Of a DNA stretch of 64,000 nucleotides, positions 46,701 through 56,300 are shown piece by piece. Origin of the DNA: Diplonema papillatum (Eukaryota; Euglenozoa; Diplonemea; Diplonemida; Diplonemidae); contig JAPJBO010000048.1 in NCBI GenBank assembly GCA_030068145.1, forward strand, positions 456,381 to 520,380, read 5' to 3'. The position numbers were made by a program, and so were the translations under genes. Positions within the stretch are counted from its first letter, which is position 1; the number at the start of each line of letters is the position of its first letter. Under the pieces are notes generated by a model, which saw only the letters and a list, made by a program, of their open reading frames with translations, did no database searches and was not told the DNA's origin.

Positions 46701-47022
46701 TGCACGGAAGGAGTGTCACCTCCTGGCAGCAGAGAAGATCCGCTTCCACCGCGTCGGCCGCTGGGAGATACTGTAGTAGGTTGGTTACGTTTAACGTCGC
46801 GAACCTCATCTCCGCGCGGCCGGGACCAGGGTTTTGTTCGACGTCCCCCGCGGTTATCAGCCGCTGTCTTGCTGATTCTTTGATTGATTGTAGAGTTCTT
46901 TGGTGATGAAGCAAAAGTGTCCGTGGCGCGGGGCTGGACTGATGTTGGGAGGGTGCAGTGGATGCCTGAGGGCTGGGCGGGGGGGGTATGGGAGCTTCTT
47001 GCGGGGTGTCCCGGCCTTGCAA
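43798..47022 (-). CDS. LINE protein, 2A + AP endonuclease + reverse transcriptase part
   Basis: The frame has 1074 codons. A Pro/Ser-rich leader is followed by ITAGDVEQNPGP, which fits the 2A consensus D-[VI]-E-x-N-P-G-P that makes ribosomes skip a peptide bond. MRFATLNV follows at once and starts the endonuclease domain, with LLCCQE, VMGDLNTEED, GTRIDRILLN and PGHRLV as the AP-endonuclease motifs. The reverse transcriptase has ALDFRKCFDMV (motif A), GILQGCPVSVILINALL (B) and SYADDATLL (C), all intact. The last 60 or so codons are wrong-frame sequence created by the inversion. The listed start is a TTG, so the real initiation codon is uncertain. Confidence 0.92.
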   Translation of the reverse strand: MQGRDTPQEAPIPPPPSPQASTAPSQHQSSPAPRTLLLHHQRTLQSIKESARQRLITAGDVEQNPGPGRAEMRFATLNVTNLLQYLPAADAVEADLLCCQEVTLLPCKRVQAEEYLRKWCCHWGLPPPGRLCRNSGSRSTMNAANGGLSTLVLRPIPAYDTMTALSHAAIRSPDRVSHTVVATGAGNTFVHVFNVYCPSGNGRAESEEREDMLEKILFAAADSLGDVPIMVMGDLNTEEDRSPVLRKALRNGWSDAAELHHARTGDTPPPPTFTNARTSGTRIDRILLNRITTGAFRQCVTTAVNVPGHRLVTMTLDIAALRQIVWRFKVPREISTEGGPKWGLSDTEAYREAVQRLANSDFAERLAAQRVEEAWLEWSRVSEQYLQDAFGIPAEERGRSTGRGIKTSPKRVCITASTASDGSGAANSRQLRLRKAIHRMERICSYLAQRRGPEAVPHEVSRCWQNSRRLAQACMKDGQGTEGFPDHEEAKQLLTALREETSRLGKEGSAARFTKYRDKLNERADASRRCLTTICAGRAEPSGVLRKGAGVTANVDEMDEVLNTAWDPILRKYKDGPEPEYEPFRDRFQDHIGPHMMEAGTITGEELRILLRKKPKKSASGVDGWRMAELRELPLPLLNALADVMNLVEATGDWPASMTTALVSMVPKDESQDPLHTRPITVTSAVYRLWACRRLADIVLWQEEWIEEGQKGFRPGHRIEDVLMEIGLEMEDALLDGEPLYGVALDFRKCFDMVPREIVLRLAEDLGLHNRVLKPLRAIYRLLARRFKLPLGVGREFSVTNGILQGCPVSVILINALLSVVMKAVKKEAEGVSPKSYADDATLLSRLSEAALQKGVDVVDEFCTLTGMELNLQKTVAFSTRRRHQSTLKLHSVDALLRFSKSVKCLGVLVSTAKNRTERSDSERVEKAAALAEGLRHAPFRYEKRVRIVQSNVLPAALSGCSFAPVSKVAMKRLTTSVMGLIWGGSNPKRAREMVLNFQEKGHLTDPGTCLACVSSPDALHQRQQSWQPLARRVKRCRHPIPGASWTGDEEHGGVWTRMGTRAPVSHAEEWCNI
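43901..43985. other. 85-bp inverted segment inside LINE copy 1
   Basis: The plus strand here reads the same as the sense strand of copy 2 at 55029-55113 (atagggtgac to gaagatacgc), although copy 1 lies on the minus strand. The flanks on both sides (tgcctagcat and tggggccagttgg) are in the expected orientation. About 14 bases beside the inversion are missing relative to copy 2. Confidence 0.95.
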
Positions 47023-47080
47023 ACTTTGGGAGGCGGTTTCTGCATCCCTCCTGTAGTCCTAGACGGCAACAAGCTCACCT

Positions 47081-47566
47081 ATTCCACCTATTTCAAGGTC
47101 TCTTTCCTCCCACGAGCTGTACTCCCGCGCTTTTCTGCGGAGCGTTCTGCGGTGTTCCTCGTGCGGTATATCTGATTGATATCCCTGGTTCGTTTTCTTC
47201 TTATTTGATCATTTCTTACACCCCGGACTTCAGCAGCCATATACTAAGTCAATGCGGGAGTGAAAACGTGCGGGAGGCCACTCCCGCGTTGAGGGAGTGA
47301 GGCCGACCGCACAAATGACCGCAAACCCACTCCCGCAATCCGGAGTGGGAGTCCGGGGTGTACATCAAGAGAGCCGAGCAGAAAATCCCGTCCGGGTAAA
47401 GCAGCTACTGCTGTGCGGGCAATCAGAGAAGACATAAATTCAAAAAAAAAAATTCCGGAAAAATATCCAAATGTTCCGCGGAAGGCCGTTTTATCCAAAA
47501 TATTTCCTATCCAAATATTATTCCTATCCAAATATTTTCCTATCCAATATTTTTCCGAAGACGGTA
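47081..47566. other. 5' flank of LINE copy 1
   Basis: It may contain the LINE 5' leader. There is no gene. Short repeats of gggagtg (47250-47350) and tatccaaatatt (47465-47550) are visible. Confidence 0.45.
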
Positions 47567-47735
47567 TCCCAATGGGACAACAAATTTTGTTCCCTTATAT
47601 CCCAACCAACAAATTTTGTTCCCTTGTATCCCAATGGGATTGCCTTGCCCAAGGTAATCCCATTGGGATATAAGGGAACAAAATTTGTTGTCCCATTGGG
47701 ATATAAGGGAACAAAATTTGAAGTGGTGGGATACA
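47567..47735. repeat. fold-back repeat
   Basis: Arms containing cccaatgggacaacaaattt and its complement surround the centre ttgccttgcccaaggtaa. The unit acaaattttgttcccttata occurs in both arms. Next to it, 47740-47830 (gggccatcggccccgcggga, gacacaaggttttgaccctg) recurs near 61027-61260. Confidence 0.88.
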
Positions 47736-48064
47736 AGGGAAATTCACCTTTTTTTTTTCCAAAAAAATTTTTAGGGGGCCATCGGCCCCGCGGGAGCGTT
47801 TTAGAAGACACAAGGTTTTGACCCTGCATGCTACCCAGCTTGTGCACTGCACGAACAGCATGAAATTGCTGGTGTTTGCTTCCTCTGGCATGTTGGGGGG
47901 TTGACGGTGGGATCCAATCTCAGAAGCTGGAGTCAAAGCTACAGTGAAAAAAGTGGGTGTGGTGCGGATTCACGCGCATTTTGGTTGTGGTGGAGCAACC
48001 CATCTCTAGCTCCAGCTCACCCTGGGAGCACTGACAGACACTGCTAAAGAAAGCGCGACACTAC

Positions 48065-48597
48065 AGCCAGGAGGTTATGCACTGGGTGAGGTAACTCACC
48101 CAAAAAAAAAAAAAATCGAAAATCAGGTGGGAGGTTGGGTTGATTTACACTACCTCGGATTGGGTTGGGCAGGAGTTTGGTGTCTGTAATCTTGGGTTGG
48201 GCAGAGGTTTTGGGTGTCTGTAGTGGGAATTATTTCTCCTATTCTGGCTGTGCTACTGAAGAGGGGCGAGACCTTTCATCAGAAAAATCATCAGTAGGCT
48301 AGGTGTCTTCTGGAGGACACGCTGCAGAAGGTCCTGCCTTAGCCAGGACATCAGATTCTGAGGTACCATGTACCATACCGTCTCCCAGGGGGCGGTGCCC
48401 CCTGGACCCCCCATAAACTATCTACAAGATTTCGAATTTTCGCCTGTTACCAGGCATCAGTTTCTGTTACAGGTTCCGAACAAGACAGAATCTGAAGTGC
48501 CATGTACCGTACCGGACCCCCCCTGCATTAAGACTCACCAGAGAAAATGGGCTTGGTGTCTAGTCTGAAGGAGAAAATGGGCTGCATAAGGTCCTGA
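48065..48597 (+). repeat. dispersed repeat R5, copy 2
   Basis: This is the second copy of the repeat at 40405-40945. It ends only 68 bases before the eIF4E-family ATG, so the promoter or 5' leader of that gene must lie in or beside it. Confidence 0.93.
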
Positions 48598-48665
48598 CTA
48601 CTACTGGAAAGGAGAAAAAAAATTGCACCAGGAGAAAAGAGGAGGGCGTCGAAACAGCCGCAACG

Positions 48666-49792
48666 ATGGGCTCCGACGACGAGGCTCACCGAGGCTTCAC
48701 GCGCAGCGACTCGAGCCCCGCCGTGTGCTCGTCGCCGATGAGCAAGAAGGCGCCGGCGATGCCGGGCGGCGACCTGCCGCAGCAGCAGATGTCTCCCCCG
48801 CAGGTGCAGCAGCAGATGGCGCAGCACACGCACCACCACCACCAGCAGCAACACTACCCGCAGCAGCAGCAGCAGCAGCAGCAGATGTCTCCCCCGCCGC
48901 ACGAAGAGGACGTGAGCGTCGACAACCCGATGTTTGACTCGTCCCACCACAGCGGGCCGACCGACGACGCCGCGGCGATGCCAGGCGGCAACTCGACCGC
49001 GTCCGCCGGCACCGATTCGGACGCCGGGGACAGCCCCCAGACGGAGGGCCTCACGCGGAGCAAAAGTGTGCCGAACCTCTCGTTCGGCGGGCAGCAGGGC
49101 AAAGAAATCCTCGCCGCCCTGACCAAGGAAAAGGAGCGCAAGCGCAAGTCGAGCCAGAGCGCCGACGAGGACGTCGAGCTCGGCGACCACTGGACCATCT
49201 GGTTCGACAAGTCCACGAGGAAGTCTCGGCAGAAGGGCGCCCAGCCGATCTACGAAGACTGCATCGTAGAGCTCGGGACGTTCAGCACCGTGAAGGGGTT
49301 CTGGGCGTACTGGAACTCGCTCCACGTGCACAACCTCAAGGACCACTGCAACCTGCGGATGTTCAAAAAGGGGATCAAGCCACTGTGGGAAGACCCGATG
49401 AACAAAGCCGGCGGCAAGTGGGTCGTCCGCGGCATCCAGAAGGCCAACAGGAAGACGCTGTGGACGAACATGGTGACGTATCTTATTGCTGGCCGGTTGG
49501 TCGACTGCTCCGAACACGCGGTGTGCGGTGTGGTGCTCTCCACGCGGGACACAGGGGACAGCATGCAGCTGTGGGTGGACGGCGGCGTCATGTACAATCA
49601 GCAGCAAGAGTCGCCGGCCGCTGCGGAGGTCCGCAAGGCTCTGCCGCCCATCGACGTCATGCTCAAGGAGCTGCTCTTCAAGGACTGCGACGAGCCTAAC
49701 ACGAAGTTCATCTACCAGACCCACTACGAGCTCCAGCAGCCGCCGAAGGCGATGAACTACCACGCCGCCCGCGACACGCTCGACCCCGAGAG
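48666..49792 (+). CDS. eIF4E-family (4EHP-like) cap-binding protein, exon 1
   Basis: The ATG at 48666 begins a leader of about 170 residues with Gln/His runs and Ser/Pro-rich segments, then the eIF4E fold. DHWTIWFDK gives the first cap Trp (W43 equivalent in human eIF4E). PIYEDC puts Tyr at the W56 position, the hallmark of class II (4EHP/nCBP). FWAYWNSL matches the 4E-binding surface, and KPLWEDPMNKAGGKWVVR supplies the second stacking Trp with the cap-guanine Glu. VCGVVLS and QLWVDG follow. 4EHP proteins bind the mRNA cap without eIF4G and usually repress translation. The exon ends at GAGAG|GTACCC in phase 2. Upstream lies repeat R5. The fold is certain. The class II assignment is a motif-based inference. 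Confidence 0.93.
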
Positions 49793-51090
49793 GTACCCGT
49801 TTTGCTTGCTTGCGTTAGCGATGTTAATTTTTCTAAAAAGCCATCCCCAAGCCATTCCATACTGAGGAGGGGCCTACCGTAAGTAAGGTATGTGGACAAT
49901 GGTCGAAACCCCCAGTGACCAACAACCAAGGTACCCACCGATCCTCTTACCTCGTGTAACCACCACTCTCACGACACTCAGAGCACAAAGAATATCTTCC
50001 CTTAACGACGAAGGTCACCCGGAGACTTTAAAACCCCGGAGTTTCAAGCGAACTTTCACTCTAAAAAGGACAGGACTTTAAATGTGGGGTCGACTCACAA
50101 CGGTCTGACACGCGCCTGGCTGTCGGAACCTTTGCCATTTTGCTAGTACTAACAATCTTGCGGGTTGCCCGTTTCAATGTATTGTGCAGGCTAAAAAGAC
50201 GTTGGCAGCGTGTTTTGGTGCTTGATCAGAATTCCTTACCTGAATATACACGGGAGCCAAGCTTCACATGTTCGGCGGTACTGCAGAGCCACGGGCCTAC
50301 GGGTCAAGTGGCAACCGATTTCCCAAAACTATAGCATCAAGGCTTGGCGCACCTTGGGGCTTGGCGCTTGCGCTGAACACAAGCTCGTCGAGACGGTCAG
50401 CCACGGGGCAGAGTGGACGGGGTTGCGGCACTGTGCTGCCTCCGACCCAAGCTTTGCAAGCTGTGGTTGACCGTCACGGCCCAGGAGCGGCCTTTTTCTT
50501 CTTCTTCTTCTTCTTCTTCTTCAAGCTTTAAGAAGCCGGTATTTTTCGACGCCGAGGCGTGTTGGGTATTGCCAACTACTAATTCTTCCTAACGAATGTG
50601 AACTCGGTGTCGGTCACAAGAACTCGACGAGACACACACACGCACATGCACTGCTACTACCAGATACGTGAGCCGGTCCATCCCGTCCGTGATAGACCGA
50701 AGTACAGCATCGGGCAATTCGATGCAGCTCTAGGGACTAGAGATGGACCTGATAGACCGGGTGGACCGTGATTCACTGTGATAAACAGCAGCAGGCACTT
50801 CGATGCAGTTTCAAGAGATAGGGACGGACCGGCTCAATACGATATGCGTGCCAGCATACGATACCATAAAAAAACCATTTTCGACAACGTTCATCCGAAA
50901 CCCCCGGATCTCTAAGCGAGCAAGGCATTGTTGGTACTTGGTCTCGGGCGAACCTTTTTTGGACTGTTTCAAGTTTTAAGAAGCCGGTATTTTTTGAGTC
51001 CGGCTGACCGCCGAGGCGGGTTGGGTATTGCCAACTACTAATTCTTCCTACCGAATGTGTACTCGGTGTCGGTCACAAAAACTCGACGAG

Positions 51091-51121
<31 letters not shown>

Positions 51122-51418
51122 TGCACTGCTACGATGTGCGTGCCAGCATACGATACCACAAAGGAACCTTTTCGACGACGGTCACCCGGAGGCTTAAAAC
51201 GCCCGGATCTGCAAGACTCTTTCTATACCCTGCTTTAACAGCGCAAAGGAAAACACCCCCGTCTCACAAGTCGAACGGAGACTTAGAAAACCGACCGTTT
51301 ATCGCCAGAAACAGTCTACAGTTGAAGTGAACCTCACAAGCCGAACGGGGGACTTACAAAACCGACCGCTTAGCACCAGAAACCGACCAAAAGTAGAACT
51401 AAACCCTCCCCATCGCAG
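49793..51418 (+). other. intron 1 of the eIF4E-family gene
   Basis: The intron runs from GTACCC to CCATCGCAG. It contains R3 copy 3 (50143-50243), SINE-like copy C (50250-50523) and a roughly 150-bp duplication (50523-50665 and 50970-51132) whose units both end in (AC)n. Confidence 0.7.
50250..50523 (+). mobile_element. SINE-like element R1, copy C
   Basis: This copy is truncated by about 25 bases at its start compared with copy A and ends in a (ttc)n tail at 50492-50523. Confidence 0.88.
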
Positions 51419-51696
<278 letters not shown>

Positions 51697-51759
51697 GTAC
51701 GCGCTGTTTCCTTCATGCTTCTCTTCTATCATTTTTTTATGGTAACAGGGTATGGTAAG

Positions 51760-52004
51760 GTACCAGGGAAAGCCTGCTGCACGGGAGCCAAGCTTCACGT
51801 GTTCGGCGGTACTGCAGAGCCACGGGCGTACGGGTCACGTGGCTACCGATTTCCCAAACTAAAGTATCAAGACCTGGCGCACCTTGGGGCTTGGCGCTCG
51901 CGCTGAACACAAGCTCGTCGAGACGGTCAGCCACAGGGCAGAGCGGACGGGGTTGCGGCACTGTGCTGCCTCCGACTCAAGCTTTGCAAGCTGTGGTTGA
52001 CCGT
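51760..52004 (+). mobile_element. SINE-like element R1, copy D
   Basis: It runs from ggtaccagggaaagcctgct to tgtggttgaccgt. It lacks the simple-repeat tail. The next 80 bases match another dispersed segment at 32311-32390. Confidence 0.88.
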
Positions 52005-52206
52005 TAGACACAAAGATAGCTCAAAGCATCTGCAGAATAACACGAAAAGCCTCTAGGCAAAACCCCGTTTTTCACATTTCTTCTTCTTCTTCTTCTATGG
52101 TAACAACCGCGGTTGTCATTATCAAAACGTGGCGATTGGCAGCGTACTGTGGAAATATCCATGCAGGTGATAGCACACACGCACAAACAAAGCACCCGCT
52201 TTGTAG

Positions 52207-52399
52207 GAAATACTTGATAAGGCTGCCACTTGCAAAAGATCAAAGGAGGTAAATGTGCTGTAGCCCACACGAAACACAGGTAAATCTGGGTTTGGTGGCG
52301 GGCGTAAGCGTTCGATAAAAAATACCCACTCTGTAGTTGCATTGTTTCTCCCCCTCTAGCCTCTCGAAATGAGCACAAGGCAGTCCCTCTCGAGTATTT
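52207..52399 (+). mobile_element. MITE-like repeat R2, copy 4
   Basis: The copy is complete and is followed at once by ataagcacctgctttgttgg, the start of another unit, suggesting a head-to-tail pair of which the second is lost. Confidence 0.88.
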
Positions 52400-52473
52400 T
52401 ATAAGCACCTGCTTTGTTGGAAATGGATGAAAGCGCTTACGCGTCCACCATCCGCATACGGGTCGACCACCGA

Positions 52474-52727
52474 TGTTACTGTGAACAAACCAGCGTGCCC
52501 AAAGCAGGCGTTCGCCGTGAATGATAAAGCATGGAATAACAAGGGATTGATTCTCTCGACTCTTTTTGTTGGTCTCTTAACCCGAGAAGGAAGAATCAAA
52601 ACGAAGTTCTTAGCGGTTCTCTTTTGAGTTTCGTCTAAGGCCTCGTTGCGCGGGATCAATAGGGACTGCCGGGGTCGTACGTACTCCTACGTCAGAGGTG
52701 AAATTCTTAGATCGTAGAAAGACGAAC
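52474..52727 (+). rRNA. 18S rRNA gene fragment (V4-V5 region), likely pseudogene
   Basis: Conserved small-subunit strings appear in the correct order: cccaaagcaggcg, aaagcatggaataacaag, tttttgttggtctc, aatagggactgccggggtcg, gtcagaggtgaaattcttag and aagacgaacttctgcgaaa. This covers the stretch from about helix 22-23 into the V5 region. The fragment begins and ends abruptly; the right end abuts the half fold-back at 52738. The rest of the rRNA gene is absent, so it cannot be functional here. It is the most useful sequence for placing the organism. Confidence 0.88.
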
Positions 52728-52737
52728 TTCTGCGAAA

Positions 52738-52860
52738 TACCTGGGGACAATGTTGTCTTGCGGACTGAAGCTGGTGAAGCCGCTGCCCGCCCTTTATTTT
52801 TGCCGTGGAGGTTCAGGTGACGCAGGCTTTACCTGGCAGCTCCACCTGGGGTGACAGAAG
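52738..52860 (+). repeat. half copy of the 8449-9008 fold-back element
   Basis: ggggacaatgttgtcttgcg and tttttgccgtggaggttcag match the left arm of that element. The right arm is missing. Confidence 0.85.
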
Positions 52861-52925
52861 CTGCACATTTCTACAGCTATTCGCACGTGGTGACTTTTCT
52901 TTTTGTATTAGCACCTGCTTTGTAG

Positions 52926-53114
52926 GAAATGCTTGAGGAGACTGCCAGTTGCGATAGATCAAAGGAGGTAAATGTGCTATAGCCCACACGAAACACAGGT
53001 AAATCTGGGTTTAGTGGGCGTAAGCGTTCAACAAAAAGGACCCACTTTGTAGTTGTATTGTTTCTCCCCTCTAGCCTCCTTCGAAATGAGCACAAGGCAG
53101 TCCCTCGAGTATTT
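52926..53114 (+). mobile_element. MITE-like repeat R2, copy 5
   Basis: The copy runs from gaaatgcttgaggagactgc to ccctcgagtattt, in the same orientation as copies 2-4. Confidence 0.9.
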
Positions 53115-53378
53115 TTAGCCACATGCAATGTGTGAGGAAACTGAACCGCCCAAGTAGGACCTTCTGATCATGATCATTTGCCAAATTTGCCACCTGAAAC
53201 CACGTCCAGGATTTGGGCTCAGGGTAGTGCGGTCAACGAAAACATGATGTCGTTCGAACGAACTGATGCGGTCGCCCTCGTAAAGAAGGTGACGGGGACG
53301 TTCCGTCCGCTTTCTTCTTTCCTACTTACTTTGATCATAGGTGTCACGGCAAGTTTTGGCAGCCGCTGCTCAACAACG

Positions 53379-56300
53379 CATGCTAATCCATGTGATTCAT
53401 GTACTTAAAAGAACTCAATGCTTAGCAAAGGAAAGAAGGATTCCCGGATCATGAGGAGGCGAAGCAGCTTCTCACGGCATTGCGGGAAGAGACGAGCAGG
53501 CTCGGAAAGGAAGGATCGGCGGCCAGGTTTACGAAATACCGAGACAAGCTGAACGAGAGGGCCGATGCGAGCAGACGATGTCTGACAACCATCTGCGCCG
53601 GACGCGCTGAGCCGTCGGGGGTGTTGCGAAAGGGGGCGGGAGTGACTGCAAATGTTGACGAGATGGACGAGGTGCTGAACACTGCGTGGGACCCTATCCT
53701 GCGCAAGTACAAGGACGGGCCAGAGCCGGAGTACGAGCCGTTTCGGGATCGGTTCCGGGATCACATCGGCCCACATATGATGGAAGCCGGAACAATCACG
53801 GGGGAGGAGCTGCGAATTCTGCTGAGGAAGAAGCCGAAGAAAAGCGCGTCAGGGGTGGATGGCTGGCGTATGGCTGAACTGCGGGAGTTGCCGCTCCCCC
53901 TGCTGAATGCACTTGCAGACGTCATGAACCTGGTCGAAGCAACTGGAGACTGGCCGGCAAGCATGACAACTGCGCTGGTGTCGATGGTGCCGAAGGATGA
54001 GAGTCAAGACCCGCTGCACACAAGACCGATAACCGTCACATCCGCCGTGTACCGCTTATGGGCCTGCCGCAGGCTGGCGGACATAGTTCTGTGGCAAGAG
54101 GAATGGATCGAAGAAGGACAGAAAGGCTTTCGACCGGGTCACCGGATCGAGGACGTCTTGATGGAAATTGGGCTCGAGATGGAGGACGCCTTGTTAGACG
54201 GGGAGCCGCTCTACGGTGTGGCGCTGGACTTCCGGAAATGCTTCGACATGGTCCCGCGAGAGATAGTACTGCGCTTAGCCGAGGACTTAGGATTGCACAA
54301 TCGGGTTCTCAAGCCGCTGAGGGCTATCTACAGACTGCTCGCGAGACGCTTCAAGCTACCATTAGGGGTGGGCAGGGAGTTCAGTGTGACCAACGGTATC
54401 CTTCAAGGGTGCCCTGTATCCGTCATACTCATCAATGCCCTGCTGTCGGTAGTGATGAAAGCGGTCAAGAAAGAAGCGGGGGGTGTGAGTCCAAAGTCAT
54501 ACGCGGACGACGCCACACTGCTGTCCAGGCTGTCGGAGGCCGCCCTGCAAAAGGGAGTGGACGTAGTAGACGAGTTCTGCACACTCACCGGGATGGAGCT
54601 AAACCTCCAGAAGACGGTCGCGTTCTCGACGAGACGTAGGCATCAGTCGACTCTCAAACTCCGCAGCGTGGATGCGCTGCTGCGGTTTAGCAAATCCGTC
54701 AAGTGCCTCGGGGTCCTAGTCTCGACGGCGAAGAATAGGACGGAAAGGTCCGACTCGGAGAGGGTGGAGAAGGCGGCTGCCCTGGCGGAAGGCCTCCGCC
54801 ATGCGCCGTTCCGGTACGAAAAGCGGGTCCGGATTGTGCAGTCGAATGTGCTACCGGCGGCGCTGTCAGGCTGCTCTTTCGCGCCGGTATCGAAGGTGGC
54901 GATGAAACGGCTGACGACGTCGGTGATGGGACTGATCTGGGGTGGATCCAACCCGAAGCGCGCGAGGGAGATGGTCCTAAACTTTCAGGAGAAGGGCCAC
55001 CTGACGGATCCCGGTACATGCCTAGCATATAGGGTGACGACAGCGTTTTACGCGGCGTGCGAGAGGTTGCCACGACTGCTGCCTCTGATGGAGAGCATCC
55101 GGGGAAGATACGCCGAGGGGGACCTACCCCTGGGGCCAGTTGGACTGGCGATGAGGAGCATGGAGGAGTGTGGACACGTATGGGGACCCGGGCCCCTGTC
55201 TCGCACGCTGAGGAATGGTGCAACATATGACCCGTTAACCTCGGCACCTTCGAAGAGGGGACATGAAGTTAGGGCGGACTTGAGGGCGAAGACGTGGTCC
55301 CGACTGGTGGCGAGGCGGCCGGGATTTGAGGGCATACAGAGAGCCGACCTGGAGCGGACGAACTCCTTCTGGAGGATGCGTGAATGTCCCGCGCACACCG
55401 CGAGGCTTATACGTGTAGCGTTGGCGGGGGGGGTGAACACGGCTGAGTACACGTCGCGGATGAGGCAGGCCGGAGCTGAGCCGCAGGCGCCCAGCTGCAA
55501 GCACTGTGGAAGCGGCGACACCGAGGACGAGAAACACGTATTCTGGGACTGCGGAGCGTACTCGCACATACGGCGACGAGAGGCACATGCCGAGCTGATG
55601 GCAGCCAACCGGGCCGACTGGCCCAGATGCACGCTGGAACACGGTGTGGTAGTACCCGAGAATGCCCAATTCTCGAGGCGGCTCCAGGAGATGATGGCTG
55701 AAATCCTTGCGGAACGGGCTGGGCTCGAAGCACGTGGCTGGGTGGCCAGGAACCCCACGACCCCCTGGTCGAGAGCGAATGCGATGCCTGCCGAGAAATT
55801 TGACCACCCCTTCGCGCGGATTGCCCCGGCATGGACGTGGGAGCGGAACAAGACCTGGGGACTACCGACGTTTTATGCGTTGGTAGCGTGGCTGTCGGAC
55901 ATGCAATGGACCGAGAACGGGCAGGCGTCAATGCTGGAGCTTGCGATCGACTTTGAACTCTTCTCGGGCCTCAGCATGCCGCTGCACGGGAATGCGCCGA
56001 AGGGGGTGAGAGAACGGGGAAACGTCCTGCGCTGCATGATGAGCGCGTTGGACAAGCTGGCGGCACAGCAAGGGCTGGGAAGCTGCATGAGAGGAGAGAG
56101 GGTGTGCCCGACGACGTCGCTGTCGTTCATGGGCATCACGGGGATATCGGGTATACGGCCCAGGCCACGCTTTCGCGAGGCACACACGGGGACGATACTT
56201 GAGGAACAAGTGAAAGGAAGCGATGTAGGGACGCAGTGCCCGACGTACCCTGACTGGACGATCGGGAGAGCGGCGAGGTGGGCCCTGCCTGCCCCACCAC

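Larger units (their letters stand above)
41795..47080 (-). mobile_element. non-LTR retrotransposon (LINE), copy 1, near full length
   Basis: The element is read on the minus strand. Its 3' end, with aagtacatgaaccacatgga in the plus sense, is shared with copy 2 and lies after the stop at 41848. It encodes a 2A-like motif, AP endonuclease, reverse transcriptase, a CCHC knuckle and three Cys/His modules. It is inactive as it stands: an internal 85-bp inversion at 43901-43985 and a one-base deletion in a G run break the frame. An ATG frame starting near 47053 is offset from the main frame at a C8 run (on the minus strand, around 46979-46987), which may hide the true start. Confidence 0.93.
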
